64,000 nt of DNA, taken from Bacteroides sp. (lineage in GTDB: Bacteria > Bacillota > Clostridia > Lachnospirales > Lachnospiraceae). Numbering within the stretch: the stretch's first letter is position 1; each line of letters begins with the position of its first letter. The stretch is from contig JAMPBO010000005.1 in NCBI GenBank assembly GCA_023666705.1, forward strand, positions 62,001 to 126,000, read 5' to 3'. Shown here in pieces: positions 37,813-47,631 of this stretch. A program made the position numbers and the translations under genes. A model generated the notes under the pieces. It was not told the DNA's origin. It saw only the letters and a program-made list of their open reading frames with translations, and ran no database searches.

Positions 37813-39000
37813 ATGACAAAGATAGACATTATATCAGGATTTTTAGGTGCAGGAAAGACAACACTGATTAAGAAGCTTATCAATCAGGTATTTACGGGTG
37901 AAAAGCTCGTACTGATTGAAAATGAATTTGGAGAAATCGGAATTGACGGTGGATTTTTAAAGGATGCGGGCATTGAAATTACAGAAATGAATTCAGGCTG
38001 TATCTGCTGTTCCCTTGTAGGCGATTTTGGAACTGCACTGAAAAAGGTGATTGACGAATATGCACCTGATAGAATTATCATTGAACCATCAGGCGTTGGT
38101 AAGCTTTCTGACGTAATAAAAGCAGTGGAAGACGTGAAAGCTTTTGCGGACATTGCCGTAAACAGTGCAACGACAGTTGTTGATGTTGTTAAATGTAAAA
38201 TGTACATGAAGAATTTTGGAGAGTTCTTCAATAATCAGGTGGAAAGTGCGGGAACAATTGTGTTAAGCCGTACCCAGAATGTATCCGATGATAAGCTGCA
38301 TGCCGCTGTTGATATGCTGAGGGAGCACAATAAAGAGGCATCGATTATAACAACACCATGGGATGATATTGAGGCATCTGTAATCTTGGATGCAATGGAA
38401 CATTCAAATTCGCTTGCCGCAATGATTGAGGAAGCAAAGAAGATGTCTGAGCATGAGCATCACCATCATCACCATGATGATCACGAGCATCACCACCATG
38501 ACCATGATGACCACGAGCATCACCACCATGACCATGATGACCACGAGCATCACCACCATGACCATGATGACCACGAGCATCACCACCACCATGACCATGA
38601 TGACCACGAGCATCACCACCACCATGACCATGATGACCACGACCATCATCACCACCACGAGCATGGTGAGGATTGTACATGCGGATGCCATGACCACGAC
38701 CATCACCATCATCATGCTGACGATGTATTTACTAGCTGGGGAATGGAGACAGCAAATAAATATTCCGATGATGAAATGAAGGCAATATTGGAGAAGCTTG
38801 CAGATGACTCCAATGAGTTTGGAATTATCTTGAGAGCGAAGGGGATTGTGGCAGGTACAGGTAATGACTGGATTTATTTTGACCTTACTCCGGGTGAGTA
38901 TGAGATAAGAAAAGGAAATCCGGATTATACAGGAAAGCTTTGTGTGATTGGAAGTGAGCTTAAGGAAGATGCAATTGCACAGTTATTTAAAGTAGTTTAA
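37813..39000 (+). CDS. CobW/COG0523 G3E GTPase with a His-rich metal-binding region
   Basis: 395 residues. Walker A GFLGAGKTT (9-17), the metal motif SGCICC (61-66, CxCC), and Walker B/G3 region RIIIEPSGVGKL. Residues 213-301 are a run of HEHHHHDHDD-type repeats with a following CTCGC; this is far longer than the His patches of most relatives and should bind many zinc or nickel ions. The C-terminal CobW_C domain follows. COG0523 proteins are metal chaperones or insertases, often zinc. Context supports zinc: a second CobW-like gene and a Fur-family gene follow within 1.5 kb. Confidence 0.94.
   Translation: MTKIDIISGFLGAGKTTLIKKLINQVFTGEKLVLIENEFGEIGIDGGFLKDAGIEITEMNSGCICCSLVGDFGTALKKVIDEYAPDRIIIEPSGVGKLSDVIKAVEDVKAFADIAVNSATTVVDVVKCKMYMKNFGEFFNNQVESAGTIVLSRTQNVSDDKLHAAVDMLREHNKEASIITTPWDDIEASVILDAMEHSNSLAAMIEEAKKMSEHEHHHHHHDDHEHHHHDHDDHEHHHHDHDDHEHHHHDHDDHEHHHHHDHDDHEHHHHHDHDDHDHHHHHEHGEDCTCGCHDHDHHHHHADDVFTSWGMETANKYSDDEMKAILEKLADDSNEFGIILRAKGIVAGTGNDWIYFDLTPGEYEIRKGNPDYTGKLCVIGSELKEDAIAQLFKVV
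38449..38715 (+). repeat. 30/33-bp tandem repeats encoding the His-rich region
   Basis: Core unit GACCACGAGCATCACCACCA, about 30 bp, three times, then two 33-bp units and degenerate copies. Strictly in frame with the CobW gene; encodes HDDHEHHHHD and variants. Confidence 0.95.
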
Positions 39001-39021
39001 TCAGGGAGGCTTGATGCTTTT

Positions 39022-39984
39022 ATGAATAAGAATAATACTGTTGAGGAAATCCCCGTATATATGTTTCTTGGCTTTTTGGAGAGTGGAAAAACAACATTTG
39101 CCAATGAAACCCTGATTGACAGAGGGTTTACGGAGGGTGAACCGACCCTGCTCCTGGTTTGTGAGGAGGGAATTGAAGAATACGATAATGAATATTTAAA
39201 GAGCCGTAACATTTATGCAGAGTATATTGACGAGGGAAATTTAAACACGGAGTATCTTTTGGATTTACAGGAAAAATACAAGCCTACGAGAGTTATGATT
39301 GAATATAACGGAACGTGGAAGCTTGATAAGCTGTTTGGAATTCGGGTTCCAAAGGGCTGGACGGTTGTACAGGTTATTACCTTTGTCGACGCTGGCACCT
39401 TTGATGTTTACGTCGTCAATATGAAGGCGATGATGATGGAAGCCTTGTCTGCGGCTGATATGATTATATTTAACCGATGTGATGAAAATACAAGGAAGGC
39501 AGAGTACAGAAGAAGTATCAAGGCAGTAAACAGACGGGCGCAGGTTATATTTGAAAATAAGGATGGTATTGCGGAGGTGGATGACGCAGAGCTTGAGCTT
39601 CCGTTTGATATCAACGGTCCGCTCATCGAGCTTGAGGATGATGACTTTGGCATTTGGTATATTGATGCCTGTGACAATCCTGACAAATATGTGGGCAAAA
39701 AGATAAAGTTCAAGGCTATGGTTCACAAGCCAAAGGAATATGCAAAAAATGAATTTGTTCCCGGCAGATTTGCCATGACATGTTGTGCAGACGATATCGC
39801 ATTTATCGGATTTAAGTGCTATTCTGATTCTGCAAAGGTTCTCCGTGACAGGCAGTGGGTTATGGTTACGGGAATTATCGAAAAAGAATATTACAAGGAA
39901 TTTGAGGGTGAGGGTCCGGTGATAAAGGCAACGAAGCTTGATGTTGCAAAGCCGGCAGAGGATGAACTGGTATATTTTAATTAA
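39022..39984 (+). CDS. CobW-like GTPase fused to a YcgQ/TIGR03943-like domain
   Basis: 320 residues. The N-terminal half is a P-loop domain (FLGFLESGKTTFANETL) similar to G3E GTPases but without the CxCC metal motif. The C-terminal third (from about residue 215), DKYVGKKIKFKAMVHKPKEY to RFAMTCCADDIAFIGFKCY, resembles the C-terminal domain of YcgQ-type proteins (TIGR03943), which in other Firmicutes pair with a UPF0718 permease in zinc-responsive operons. Lies 21 nt after the His-rich CobW gene and 20 nt before a Fur-family gene. The domain match is from memory of the motif. Confidence 0.8.
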   Translation: MNKNNTVEEIPVYMFLGFLESGKTTFANETLIDRGFTEGEPTLLLVCEEGIEEYDNEYLKSRNIYAEYIDEGNLNTEYLLDLQEKYKPTRVMIEYNGTWKLDKLFGIRVPKGWTVVQVITFVDAGTFDVYVVNMKAMMMEALSAADMIIFNRCDENTRKAEYRRSIKAVNRRAQVIFENKDGIAEVDDAELELPFDINGPLIELEDDDFGIWYIDACDNPDKYVGKKIKFKAMVHKPKEYAKNEFVPGRFAMTCCADDIAFIGFKCYSDSAKVLRDRQWVMVTGIIEKEYYKEFEGEGPVIKATKLDVAKPAEDELVYFN

Positions 39985-40004
39985 CAGGTATAAGTGAGGA
40001 TATT

Positions 40005-40445
40005 ATGGGAGCTTCAGGCTATTCAACCGTAAAGGGTAATAAAATACTGGAATGTCTAAAATATAATTCGCACAGTGATATGACGGTAAAGGACATAGAG
40101 GCTGTGTTAAAGAGTTCAGGATTGGATGTCAATATTTCAACAATTTACAGAAATCTGGATAAGCTGGAGCAGCAGGGATTCATCATTAAGAGAGTGGACG
40201 AAAGCGGAAATAAATCAACATACCAGTATGTGGAGCCTGAAAACCAATGCCATGAGCATTTGCACATGAAATGTTCGGGTTGTGGAAAGGTTTACCATCT
40301 TGATTGTGAGTTTATGAAGGACTTTAAGAGGCACATGCTGGAGCATCATGGCTTTACATTGGAGTGTAAGTCATCCATGCTTTATGGCAGATGTGAATTA
40401 TGCAGTTCACAAAATTTTGACAATGACATCAAAATTAGAACATAA
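40005..40445 (+). CDS. Fur-family transcriptional regulator, probably Zur-like
   Basis: 146 residues. Winged helix (VNISTIYRNLDKLEQQGFIIK), then the metal-binding domain with HEHLHMKCSGCGKVYHLDCEF, and a second CxxC pair near the end (CELC). Two CxxC pairs form the structural zinc site seen in Zur, PerR and Fur. Because it follows two CobW-family genes, Zur (zinc) is the best guess, but Fur or PerR cannot be ruled out by eye. Probably co-transcribed with them. Confidence 0.88.
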   Translation: MGASGYSTVKGNKILECLKYNSHSDMTVKDIEAVLKSSGLDVNISTIYRNLDKLEQQGFIIKRVDESGNKSTYQYVEPENQCHEHLHMKCSGCGKVYHLDCEFMKDFKRHMLEHHGFTLECKSSMLYGRCELCSSQNFDNDIKIRT

Positions 40446-40501
40446 AATTTCATTATTATAACAATAGTTTTAAAATTATGCTATTGAAAGGAAGATGTCT
40501 T

Positions 40502-41767
40502 ATGGGAAAAAAGGGAAGTTTTATAAAAAAATCAGCTTCGCTTATAGCAGGAGCTGCAGTATTTGGAATGGTAGCAGGAGCAACCTTTAATCTGGTTGCG
40601 GATGTAGATGGTTCTGATCGTGGAAATAAAGTAGAAATATCAAAATTGTTTGATGAGTCTGCGTCAGCATTTTCATATAAGGAAAACAAGGAAGAAATAG
40701 AAAATGCTGACAAGAAATCAGATGATGATATACCGACAACCTCATTGGTAAGCAGCAAGGTAACATCGGGAATGGATGTTTCAGATATTGCAACATCTGT
40801 TATGCCGTCCGTTGTTTCTATCAACGTAACGGTTATGACACAATATGATTCATTTTTCTACGGGGGCTATGAGTACGAAACACCAGGCTCCGGCTCTGGT
40901 ATCATAATAGGAAAAAATGACAGTGAGCTGTTAATCGTGACAAATAATCACGTTGTTGAGGATGCAAAAACAGTAAGTGTATGTTTTATTGATGAAAATT
41001 CCTACGATGCGGTTGTAAAGAGTACGGACAGTGATAATGATTTGGCAATCGTAGTCGTAAAGCTTGGGGATATATCAGAAGAAACAATGTCAAAAATCGA
41101 GATTGCCAAGCTTGGTGACTCGGATGCGGTACTGGTAGGAGAGCAGGTTGTTGCAATCGGAAATGCACTTGGATACGGACAGTCCGTTACAACAGGAATT
41201 ATCAGTGCAAAGGATAGGGTGGTTGACACAAATACAACACCTTTAATTCAGACGGATGCAGCAATTAATCCTGGAAACAGTGGTGGAGCACTCCTCAATA
41301 TGCAGGGTGAGGTTATCGGAATTAATTCTTCAAAATATATGTCAACTGAAGTAGAGGGAATGGGTTATGCAATTCCGATATCCAAGGTTGACAGCATCAT
41401 AAGCGACCTTATGAACAGAAGGACAAGGGAGAAGATTGAGGATGAAAGTAAACGCGGATACCTTGGAATAGAGTGTGATACGGTAAGTGAGGAAGCAACC
41501 ATGCTCTATGAAATTCCTGCGGGTGTACTTGTCACAAATGTAACAGATGGTTCTGCCGCCGACAGAGCAGGAATTAAGGCAAACGACATCATTACGGAGT
41601 TTGACGGGCAAGCCGTGACAAGTGCAAATTCACTTGTGGAGTTACTCCAATATTACAAGGCAGGAGAAAAAATAGAGGTGAAGCTTCAAACAAAAAGTGT
41701 TGGAGGCTACAAGGAAAAAACAGTCACGGTGAAGCTTGGAAGCCGCTCTGAAATAACACAGCAGTAA
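40502..41767 (+). CDS. HtrA/DegP-type membrane-anchored serine protease with PDZ domain
   Basis: 421 residues from ATG 40502 (AAGGAA at 9 nt upstream; an ATG at 40478 is in frame but lacks support). An N-terminal TM anchor (about 11-31), a linker to about 100, then the trypsin-like domain with catalytic His in TNNHVVEDA, Asp in DSDNDLAIV and Ser in NPGNSGGALLN. The PDZ domain follows (GYLGIECDTV to the end). It degrades or refolds damaged proteins at the outer face of the membrane. It ends at a bidirectional terminator shared with the opposite-strand gene. Confidence 0.96.
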   Translation: MGKKGSFIKKSASLIAGAAVFGMVAGATFNLVADVDGSDRGNKVEISKLFDESASAFSYKENKEEIENADKKSDDDIPTTSLVSSKVTSGMDVSDIATSVMPSVVSINVTVMTQYDSFFYGGYEYETPGSGSGIIIGKNDSELLIVTNNHVVEDAKTVSVCFIDENSYDAVVKSTDSDNDLAIVVVKLGDISEETMSKIEIAKLGDSDAVLVGEQVVAIGNALGYGQSVTTGIISAKDRVVDTNTTPLIQTDAAINPGNSGGALLNMQGEVIGINSSKYMSTEVEGMGYAIPISKVDSIISDLMNRRTREKIEDESKRGYLGIECDTVSEEATMLYEIPAGVLVTNVTDGSAADRAGIKANDIITEFDGQAVTSANSLVELLQYYKAGEKIEVKLQTKSVGGYKEKTVTVKLGSRSEITQQ

Positions 41768-41872
41768 ACCCTCTGCCGCAAGCAGGAACAGAAAAAGCAA
41801 CAGCCTTATAGTATGTCATTACCAGCGGGCTGTTGCTTTTTTTGTATCTGATAGGGCAGAGGGTTTACTGCT
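41760..41872. terminator. Bidirectional nested terminator between htrA and the activase gene
   Basis: Inner stem: AAAAAGCAACAGCC (41792-41805) with GGCTGTTGCTTTTT (from 41828), giving a U-run on both strands. Outer stem: an 18-bp inverted repeat (41760-41777 with 41855-41872) that contains the last codons and both TAA stops of the two convergent genes. Confidence 0.93.
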
Positions 41873-44800
41873 TTTCCATATTTTTTCTTGCGGTTGCAAG
41901 CATCAGCTTAATACGGTTGACCTGATTTACCTCGGATGCTCCAGGGTCATAGTCGATGGCAACAATATTGGCATCAGGGTAAGCCTTTCTGAGCTCCTTG
42001 ATTACCCCCTTGCCCACGATATGATTCGGAAGGCAGGCAAACGGCTGTGCACATACGATATTGCTTGTACCGCCCTTGATAAGCTCAATCATTTCACCTG
42101 TGAGGAACCAGCCTTCACCAGTCTGGTTACCGATTGATACAATTGGTCTTGCATATTCTGCAAGGTGGGCAATATGAACAGGTGGTTCAAAACGTTTGCT
42201 TTTTGCAAGTGCCTTTGTCATAGGCTTTCTTAGTACCTCAAGTGCCCAAATTCCAAGGTTTGAGGTGCGTGCCGTCTTTTTGGACTTACCGAGGAATTCA
42301 TATTTATAATTATTGTTGTAGAAGCAGTACATAAAGAAGTCGAGCAAATCAGGCATGACTGCTTCAGCACCCTCAGCTTCCAGCAAATCAACAAGATGGT
42401 TGTTTGCCGAAGGCAGGAACTTAACAAGTATTTCTCCTACGATTCCAACACGTGGCTTTACGACATCCTCCTTGAGTGGGAGACGGTCAAAGTCATTTAC
42501 AATACCGTTTACAACCTTTGTAAATCCACGTCCGTTATGTTCAATGCATTTAATGCAGACCTTTTCCCATTTTTTGTGAAGCTTATTGGCTGAACCCGGC
42601 ACCTTCTCATAAGGTCTTGTCTTGTATACAACCCTCATAAACAGGTCACCAAATATGAGAGCCTGCATGGCACTTTTTATCAGCCGTGGCGTAAATTTGA
42701 AGCCTGAATTCTTTTCTATTCCCTGAACACTTAGGGCAATGACAGGAATTTGAGGGTGACCTGCTTTTGCAAGTGCACGTCTGATAAATCCTACATAATT
42801 GGTTGCACGGCATCCACCGCCTGTCTGTGTCATAATGACGGCAAGCTTATTTAAGTCATATTTTCCTGAATTGATAGCATGCATAAGCTGACCGACAACG
42901 ATTAAGGACGGATAGCATGCATCGTTGTTTACGTATTTCAGTCCCGTATCAATTACATCCTTTGTGGCATCGGGCAATGTAATAATGTTAAGTCCCATGC
43001 TCTTTAAGGCAGGCTGCAATATATTGAAATGAATCGGAGAGAGCTGGGGAACCAAAACCGTGTAGTCCTTCATGTCCTCCGTAAACTCTACCCGTTTAAT
43101 GGAGCTTGGTGCAGGGCAAGGAGTAAAATGCTGCCTGCGTCGTACATTAACCGCACTAATCAGGGAACGGATTCTAATTCTTGCAGCACCTAAATTGCTT
43201 ACCTCATCAATTTTAAGCACTGTATATATTTTTCCTGAATTGGTAAGTATGTCATTGACACAGTCTGTAGTGACGGCATCAAGACCACAGCCAAAGGAAT
43301 TTAACTGAATCAGCTCCAGACAGCGGCTTCGCTTTACGTAGTTTGCTGCCCTGTAAAGACGTGAGTGATACATCCACTGGTCTGACACAATAAGCGGACG
43401 CTCCACCTTTGCAAGATGTGCGATGGAATCCTCCGTGAGCACGGCTATGTCATAGGAGTTAATCAGCTCAGGCAGACCGTGGTTAATTTCAGGGTCAAGG
43501 TGATAAGGTCTTCCTGCAAGGACGATTCCGAGCTTATCATTTGCCATCAGGTATTGGATTGTCTCCTCACCCTTCTTTTGGATATCCGCTTTGACCTTTT
43601 GGTCCTCCTCATAGGCGGCATCCACTGCCATGGATATTTCCTCAGGGGTAACGTCCGTGTATTTCTTAAACTCACGGTGAAGCCGTTCCTTCAAGGCGTC
43701 CTTGTTGTCAAGGGCAAGAAACGGTCTGATATATGTTATGTCAGGTGCACAAATTTCCTCCATGTTATTCTTTATGTTTTCCGCATAAGAAGTAACAATC
43801 GGGCAGTTGTAGTGGTTATTTGCATCGGGAGCCTCATTTTGCTCATAAGGAATACAAGGATAAAATATGGTTTTTATCCCCTGCTTTAACAGCCACATTA
43901 CATGTCCGTGTGAAATTTTCGCAGGATAGCATTCGGATTCACTCGGAATGGATTCGATGCCCAGTGTATAAATATCCCTTGAGGATTTTGGCGAAATAAG
44001 CACTCTGTACTTAAGCTTGGTCAAAAAAGTAAACCAGAACGGATAGTTTTCATACATATTAAGCACTCTCGGAATACCAATTACACCTCTTGCTGCCTCG
44101 CCTTCAGAAAGCGGCTCATAGTCGAACAGCCTGTTAAATTTGTATTCAAACAGGTTTGGTACATTGTGCTGGTTTTTCTTAAGACCAAGTCCGCGTTCAC
44201 ACCGGTTTCCTGATATAAATTGTCTTCCGCCTGAAAATTTATTGATGGTGAGCAGACAGTTGTTGGTACAGCCCTTACATCTTGACATGCGTGTCTCATA
44301 GGTGAGAGCCTCAAGCTGCTCACGGTCAAGCATTGTGGTTTTGTTTCCTTCCTCGTAACGGTCCCTTGCAATCAATGCAGCACCAAAGGCACCCATGATA
44401 CCTGCGATATCGGGGCGGATGGCATCCCTGCCTGAGATAAGCTCAAAGCTTCTTAAAACCGCATCATTGTAGAAGGTTCCTCCCTGCACGACAATATTTT
44501 CACCGAGTGATTTCGGGTCGGTCAGCTTGATAACCTTTAAGAGGGCATTTTTGATTACCGAGTAAGCAAGTCCTGCTGATATGTCAGCAACGGAAGCCCC
44601 CTCCTTTTGTGCCTGCTTTACCTTGGAATTCATAAATACGGTACATCTGGAGCCAAGGTCAATCGGACTTTCGGCAAACAGAGCAATTTTTGCAAAATCC
44701 TTAATCTCGTAGTCAAGTGACTTTGCAAAGGTTTCGATAAAGGAGCCGCAGCCGGATGAACATGCCTCGTTCAGCATGACATTGTCTACGACCTCATTTT

Positions 44801-46082
44801 TTATTTTGATACATTTCATGTCCTGACCGCCAATATCAAGAATACAGTCAACCTCAGGGTTGAAAAATGCAGCGGCAGTGTAGTGGGCAATCGTCTCAAC
44901 CTCACCGTGCTCTAACATAAGGGCGGATTTGATCAGTGCCTCGCCATATCCTGTAGAGCATCCTGAAACGATGGTTACATCCTTTGGAAGTATGGAATAG
45001 ATTTCCTTTAATGCCTTTATGGTTGTCTTAAGAGGGCTTCCGTTATTGCTGCTGTAAAAGTCATACAAAAGAGAGCCGTCCTCAGCGACAAGGGCAACCT
45101 TTGTCGTGGTACTACCTGCGTCCACACCGAGGAAGCACTTGCCCTTATAGGATGAAAGCTCACCACGCACAACCTTATATTTGCTCTGCTTTTCAAGAAA
45201 ACGGTCATACTCCTCCTGAGAGGAAAACAGAGGGTCAAGCCTGTCTACGTCAACGGCTATTTTGATTTCACCTGCAAGCTTGGAATGAATCTGCTCAAGT
45301 TCGTATGTCACCTCATCCTTTGCCTGAAGTGCTGCACCTACAGCGGCAAAAAGGTGGGAGTGTGACGGAGCAATAATATGTTCGTCCGTCAGGTTTAGTG
45401 TGCGGATAAAAGCCTCACGCAGTTGGTCAAGAAAGTGGAGCGGACCACCTAAAAATGCAACATTTCCCTTGATTGGCTTACCACATGCAAGGCCGCTTAT
45501 GGTCTGGTTTACAACAGCCTGAAAAATGGATGCAGCAAGGTTTGGCTTGGTTGCACCTTCGTTTATCAGAGGCTGTATGTCGGTTTTTGCAAATACACCG
45601 CAGCGTGCGGCTATCGGATATATGGTATCGTAATCCTTTGCGTATGTGTTAAGACCGGATGCGTCCGTCTGTAAAAGCGTTGCCATCTGGTCAATAAATG
45701 AGCCTGTGCCGCCTGCACAGACACCGTTCATACGCTGTTCTACACCATTTGTAAAATAAATAATCTTGGCATCCTCACCACCAAGCTCTATGGCAACATC
45801 CGTTTGGGGAGCATAGTCGGTCAGTGCCTCTGAAACACATACCACCTCCTGCTCAAATGGGATGCCGATGACCTGTGCAAGTGCAAGTCCGCCCGAACCG
45901 GTAATGGTAGGGGCTGCTTCAATATTTCCAAGCTGCTTTGCAGCATGTTCCACAAGCTCAGCAAGTGTTTCCTTTATGTTGGCAAGATGTCTTTTGTATT
46001 CGGAAAAAAGCACGTTGTGCTCCTCGTCGATTACAGCTATCTTTACCGTTGTTGAGCCTATGTCAATTCCCAGCTTTTTCAT
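41865..46082 (-). CDS. Double-ASKHA 2-hydroxyacyl-CoA dehydratase activase-like giant protein (BcrAD/BadFG + DUF2229)
   Basis: 1405 residues in one chain. Two ATPase modules of the HgdC/BadF type: the first with IDIGSTTVK (6-14) and CAGGTGSF (Cys 122), the second with VDAGSTTTK (320-328), DIGGQDMK and ACSSGCGSF (Cys 441 and 445), where a bridging 4Fe-4S cluster would sit in the known activases. From about 600 follows RCKGCTNNC and a DUF2229/dehydratase-like part with many Cys and the activase C-terminus. Known activases drive electrons into 2-hydroxyacyl-CoA dehydratases by ATP hydrolysis. The giant fused form is common in Clostridia but its substrate is unproven. No dehydratase subunits are adjacent. 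GGAGG lies 13 nt upstream. Confidence 0.92.
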   Translation of the reverse strand: MKKLGIDIGSTTVKIAVIDEEHNVLFSEYKRHLANIKETLAELVEHAAKQLGNIEAAPTITGSGGLALAQVIGIPFEQEVVCVSEALTDYAPQTDVAIELGGEDAKIIYFTNGVEQRMNGVCAGGTGSFIDQMATLLQTDASGLNTYAKDYDTIYPIAARCGVFAKTDIQPLINEGATKPNLAASIFQAVVNQTISGLACGKPIKGNVAFLGGPLHFLDQLREAFIRTLNLTDEHIIAPSHSHLFAAVGAALQAKDEVTYELEQIHSKLAGEIKIAVDVDRLDPLFSSQEEYDRFLEKQSKYKVVRGELSSYKGKCFLGVDAGSTTTKVALVAEDGSLLYDFYSSNNGSPLKTTIKALKEIYSILPKDVTIVSGCSTGYGEALIKSALMLEHGEVETIAHYTAAAFFNPEVDCILDIGGQDMKCIKIKNEVVDNVMLNEACSSGCGSFIETFAKSLDYEIKDFAKIALFAESPIDLGSRCTVFMNSKVKQAQKEGASVADISAGLAYSVIKNALLKVIKLTDPKSLGENIVVQGGTFYNDAVLRSFELISGRDAIRPDIAGIMGAFGAALIARDRYEEGNKTTMLDREQLEALTYETRMSRCKGCTNNCLLTINKFSGGRQFISGNRCERGLGLKKNQHNVPNLFEYKFNRLFDYEPLSEGEAARGVIGIPRVLNMYENYPFWFTFLTKLKYRVLISPKSSRDIYTLGIESIPSESECYPAKISHGHVMWLLKQGIKTIFYPCIPYEQNEAPDANNHYNCPIVTSYAENIKNNMEEICAPDITYIRPFLALDNKDALKERLHREFKKYTDVTPEEISMAVDAAYEEDQKVKADIQKKGEETIQYLMANDKLGIVLAGRPYHLDPEINHGLPELINSYDIAVLTEDSIAHLAKVERPLIVSDQWMYHSRLYRAANYVKRSRCLELIQLNSFGCGLDAVTTDCVNDILTNSGKIYTVLKIDEVSNLGAARIRIRSLISAVNVRRRQHFTPCPAPSSIKRVEFTEDMKDYTVLVPQLSPIHFNILQPALKSMGLNIITLPDATKDVIDTGLKYVNNDACYPSLIVVGQLMHAINSGKYDLNKLAVIMTQTGGGCRATNYVGFIRRALAKAGHPQIPVIALSVQGIEKNSGFKFTPRLIKSAMQALIFGDLFMRVVYKTRPYEKVPGSANKLHKKWEKVCIKCIEHNGRGFTKVVNGIVNDFDRLPLKEDVVKPRVGIVGEILVKFLPSANNHLVDLLEAEGAEAVMPDLLDFFMYCFYNNNYKYEFLGKSKKTARTSNLGIWALEVLRKPMTKALAKSKRFEPPVHIAHLAEYARPIVSIGNQTGEGWFLTGEMIELIKGGTSNIVCAQPFACLPNHIVGKGVIKELRKAYPDANIVAIDYDPGASEVNQVNRIKLMLATARKNMEKQ

Positions 46083-46266
46083 TTTGTATGTAATACCTCC
46101 GCTTGAGTATCAAACTCATTTTATTTGTTGTTATAACATTTCATTATCATAATGTATAATTCGACATTTGTTTATTATAATGGAAAGAAAAATAAAATAC
46201 AACAGTAAAAAGTTGGTGTACACGACTTTTATTTTTTTGAATACAATAATCAAAAAGGGGAAAAAT

Positions 46267-46596
46267 ATGGAAGACGAATGTAAGGGGCTGGTTCATAAGG
46301 TTGTTGCGGGTGATACCCTCTATAAAATATCAAAGTATTATGGTGTCAGGCTGATTGATATACTGAAGGAAAATCCATATGTAAATGTGTATAATCTGCA
46401 GGTGGGGGATGAGATTTGTGTTCCGACGGATGCATCGGAGGAAAACAGACGGTATTATACCGCAAGAGTTGGAGAAACCTTTGGTTCCCTGATTGAACAT
46501 TTAGATACGGATATAGAAAAGCTTATGGAGTATAACAAGGAGCTTTATGAAACAAGCGTACCGCTTGGAACTATTATCAGGATACCAAATGATTAG
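46267..46596 (+). CDS. LysM-repeat protein without signal peptide
   Basis: 109 residues with two LysM-like units: LVHKVVAGDTLYKISKYYGV with NVYNLQVGDEICVP, then RYYTARVGETFGSLIEHLDT with PLGTIIRIPND. LysM binds N-acetylglucosamine polymers such as peptidoglycan. No signal or TM segment is seen from ATG 46267, chosen for GGGG six bases upstream; the open frame extends to 46168 but that start has no ribosome site. Without export it may work inside, as some clostridial LysM proteins do. Divergent from the giant activase gene. Confidence 0.85.
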   Translation: MEDECKGLVHKVVAGDTLYKISKYYGVRLIDILKENPYVNVYNLQVGDEICVPTDASEENRRYYTARVGETFGSLIEHLDTDIEKLMEYNKELYETSVPLGTIIRIPND

Positions 46597-46620
46597 TATA
46601 GTATAAGGTATGGATTGTTC

Positions 46621-46649
46621 TTGTTTTTTACAGCCGAATAATATATAAT
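46621..46649 (+). promoter_or_regulatory. Promoter immediately before a terminator hairpin
   Basis: TTGTTT 46621-46626, 17-nt spacer, TATAAT 46644-46649 (perfect -10). Transcription would start near 46656, within the left arm of the hairpin at 46649-46685. Confidence 0.55.
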
Positions 46650-46695
46650 GTGACATAGTGGTGTAGCGTATGCTGCTATGTCACAATTTTGTTTT
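46649..46695 (+). terminator. Terminator of the LysM gene, overlapping the next promoter
   Basis: TGTGACATAG (46649-46658) pairs with CTATGTCACA (46676-46685), with an inner AGC-GTAT-GCT hairpin, followed by ATTTTGTTTT. Only RNA made from upstream contains the whole left arm. Confidence 0.8.
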
Positions 46696-46702
46696 AGAAT
46701 GG

Positions 46703-47605
46703 ATGATTGCGTTGAAGTTTTTATATAAATTGGAGAGCAAGTACGGAAAATATGCCATTAAGAACCTGGCACTTTATATTGCGGTTGTATTTGCCTTGTC
46801 CTATTTCTTTGAACTTTTGCTGCCAGATGTATATGTAAAGCTGGTATTTTCACCGTACCAGATTTTTGTGGAGCATGAGTGGTGGAGAATCTTTACATGG
46901 ATATTTACTACACCGGGGGATTTTGATTTCTTTACGCTGATTATGCTGTTTTTCTATTACTCCATTGGTCAGCAGATTGAGGCAGTCATTGGGACATTTA
47001 TGTTCAACCTGTATATATTTGGCGGAATGTTTTTTACCACTGTGGGCATTACGGTTTCCAGTGCCATTTCTTACTATGCAGTCAGCGATACCAACAGTTT
47101 GTACAGCTTCCTGTTTAGCGAAATTGCAGGATATTACCTGACGTATTTTATGACCATCAGCATCTTTCTCGGATTTGCCTTTATTTATGCAGATTCCACA
47201 CTGATGCTGTGGTTTATTATCCCGTTTAAGGCAAGCTGGCTGGCGATTATCGATTTAATGTTTTTGGCATACTATTTTATAACATTGGACAATCTGGTAT
47301 GCAGGGTTGCAATTATTGCAAGTGTACTAAACTTTGTCATATTTTATATCATTAACAAAAAATATTCCTTGAAATACCAGCATGTGCGGCATATGCCAAG
47401 CAGGAAGCTGAAACGGAAACGGAGTAAGGGAAATGGGGATACGGGAGAAAAGGTAATACCCCTTAACATTACAAAGCATAAGTGTGCAGTCTGTCAGAGG
47501 ACGGAAAAGGATGATGAAATGCTGGAATTCCGGTTTTGTTCCAAATGCAACGGAAATTATGAGTATTGCAGCGAACACTTATATACACATGAGCATATAA
47601 AATAA
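46703..47605 (+). CDS. Rhomboid/Derlin-like membrane protein with C-terminal zinc ribbon
   Basis: About 300 residues. Around six TM segments, with WWRIFTWIFTTPG and YYSIGQQIEAVIGTFMFNLYIFGG, reminiscent of the rhomboid/Derlin fold. No GxSG catalytic serine motif is visible, so it is likely an inactive relative. After a Lys/Arg-rich linker the C-terminus has CAVCQRT, CSKCNG and YCSEH, a probable cytoplasmic zinc finger. ATG 46703 has a weak ribosome site; TTG 46712 is an alternative. Upstream starts fall inside a terminator and are rejected. Function unknown; followed by genes of unknown role. Confidence 0.75.
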   Translation: MIALKFLYKLESKYGKYAIKNLALYIAVVFALSYFFELLLPDVYVKLVFSPYQIFVEHEWWRIFTWIFTTPGDFDFFTLIMLFFYYSIGQQIEAVIGTFMFNLYIFGGMFFTTVGITVSSAISYYAVSDTNSLYSFLFSEIAGYYLTYFMTISIFLGFAFIYADSTLMLWFIIPFKASWLAIIDLMFLAYYFITLDNLVCRVAIIASVLNFVIFYIINKKYSLKYQHVRHMPSRKLKRKRSKGNGDTGEKVIPLNITKHKCAVCQRTEKDDEMLEFRFCSKCNGNYEYCSEHLYTHEHIK

Positions 47606-47631
47606 AAATTCACTTGTGACAGGAGACAGAC

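Noticed and set aside
38449-38715. Regular 30/33-bp repeats that could look like a CRISPR or satellite array
   Set aside because: They are in frame with the CobW gene, have no unique spacers, and encode His/Asp repeats.
43416-43889. 157-codon plus-strand frame inside the giant activase gene
   Set aside because: Antisense shadow; the minus-strand frame is conserved throughout and uninterrupted.
46670-46702. Upstream start for the rhomboid-like protein
   Set aside because: It lies in the terminator hairpin and has no ribosome site.
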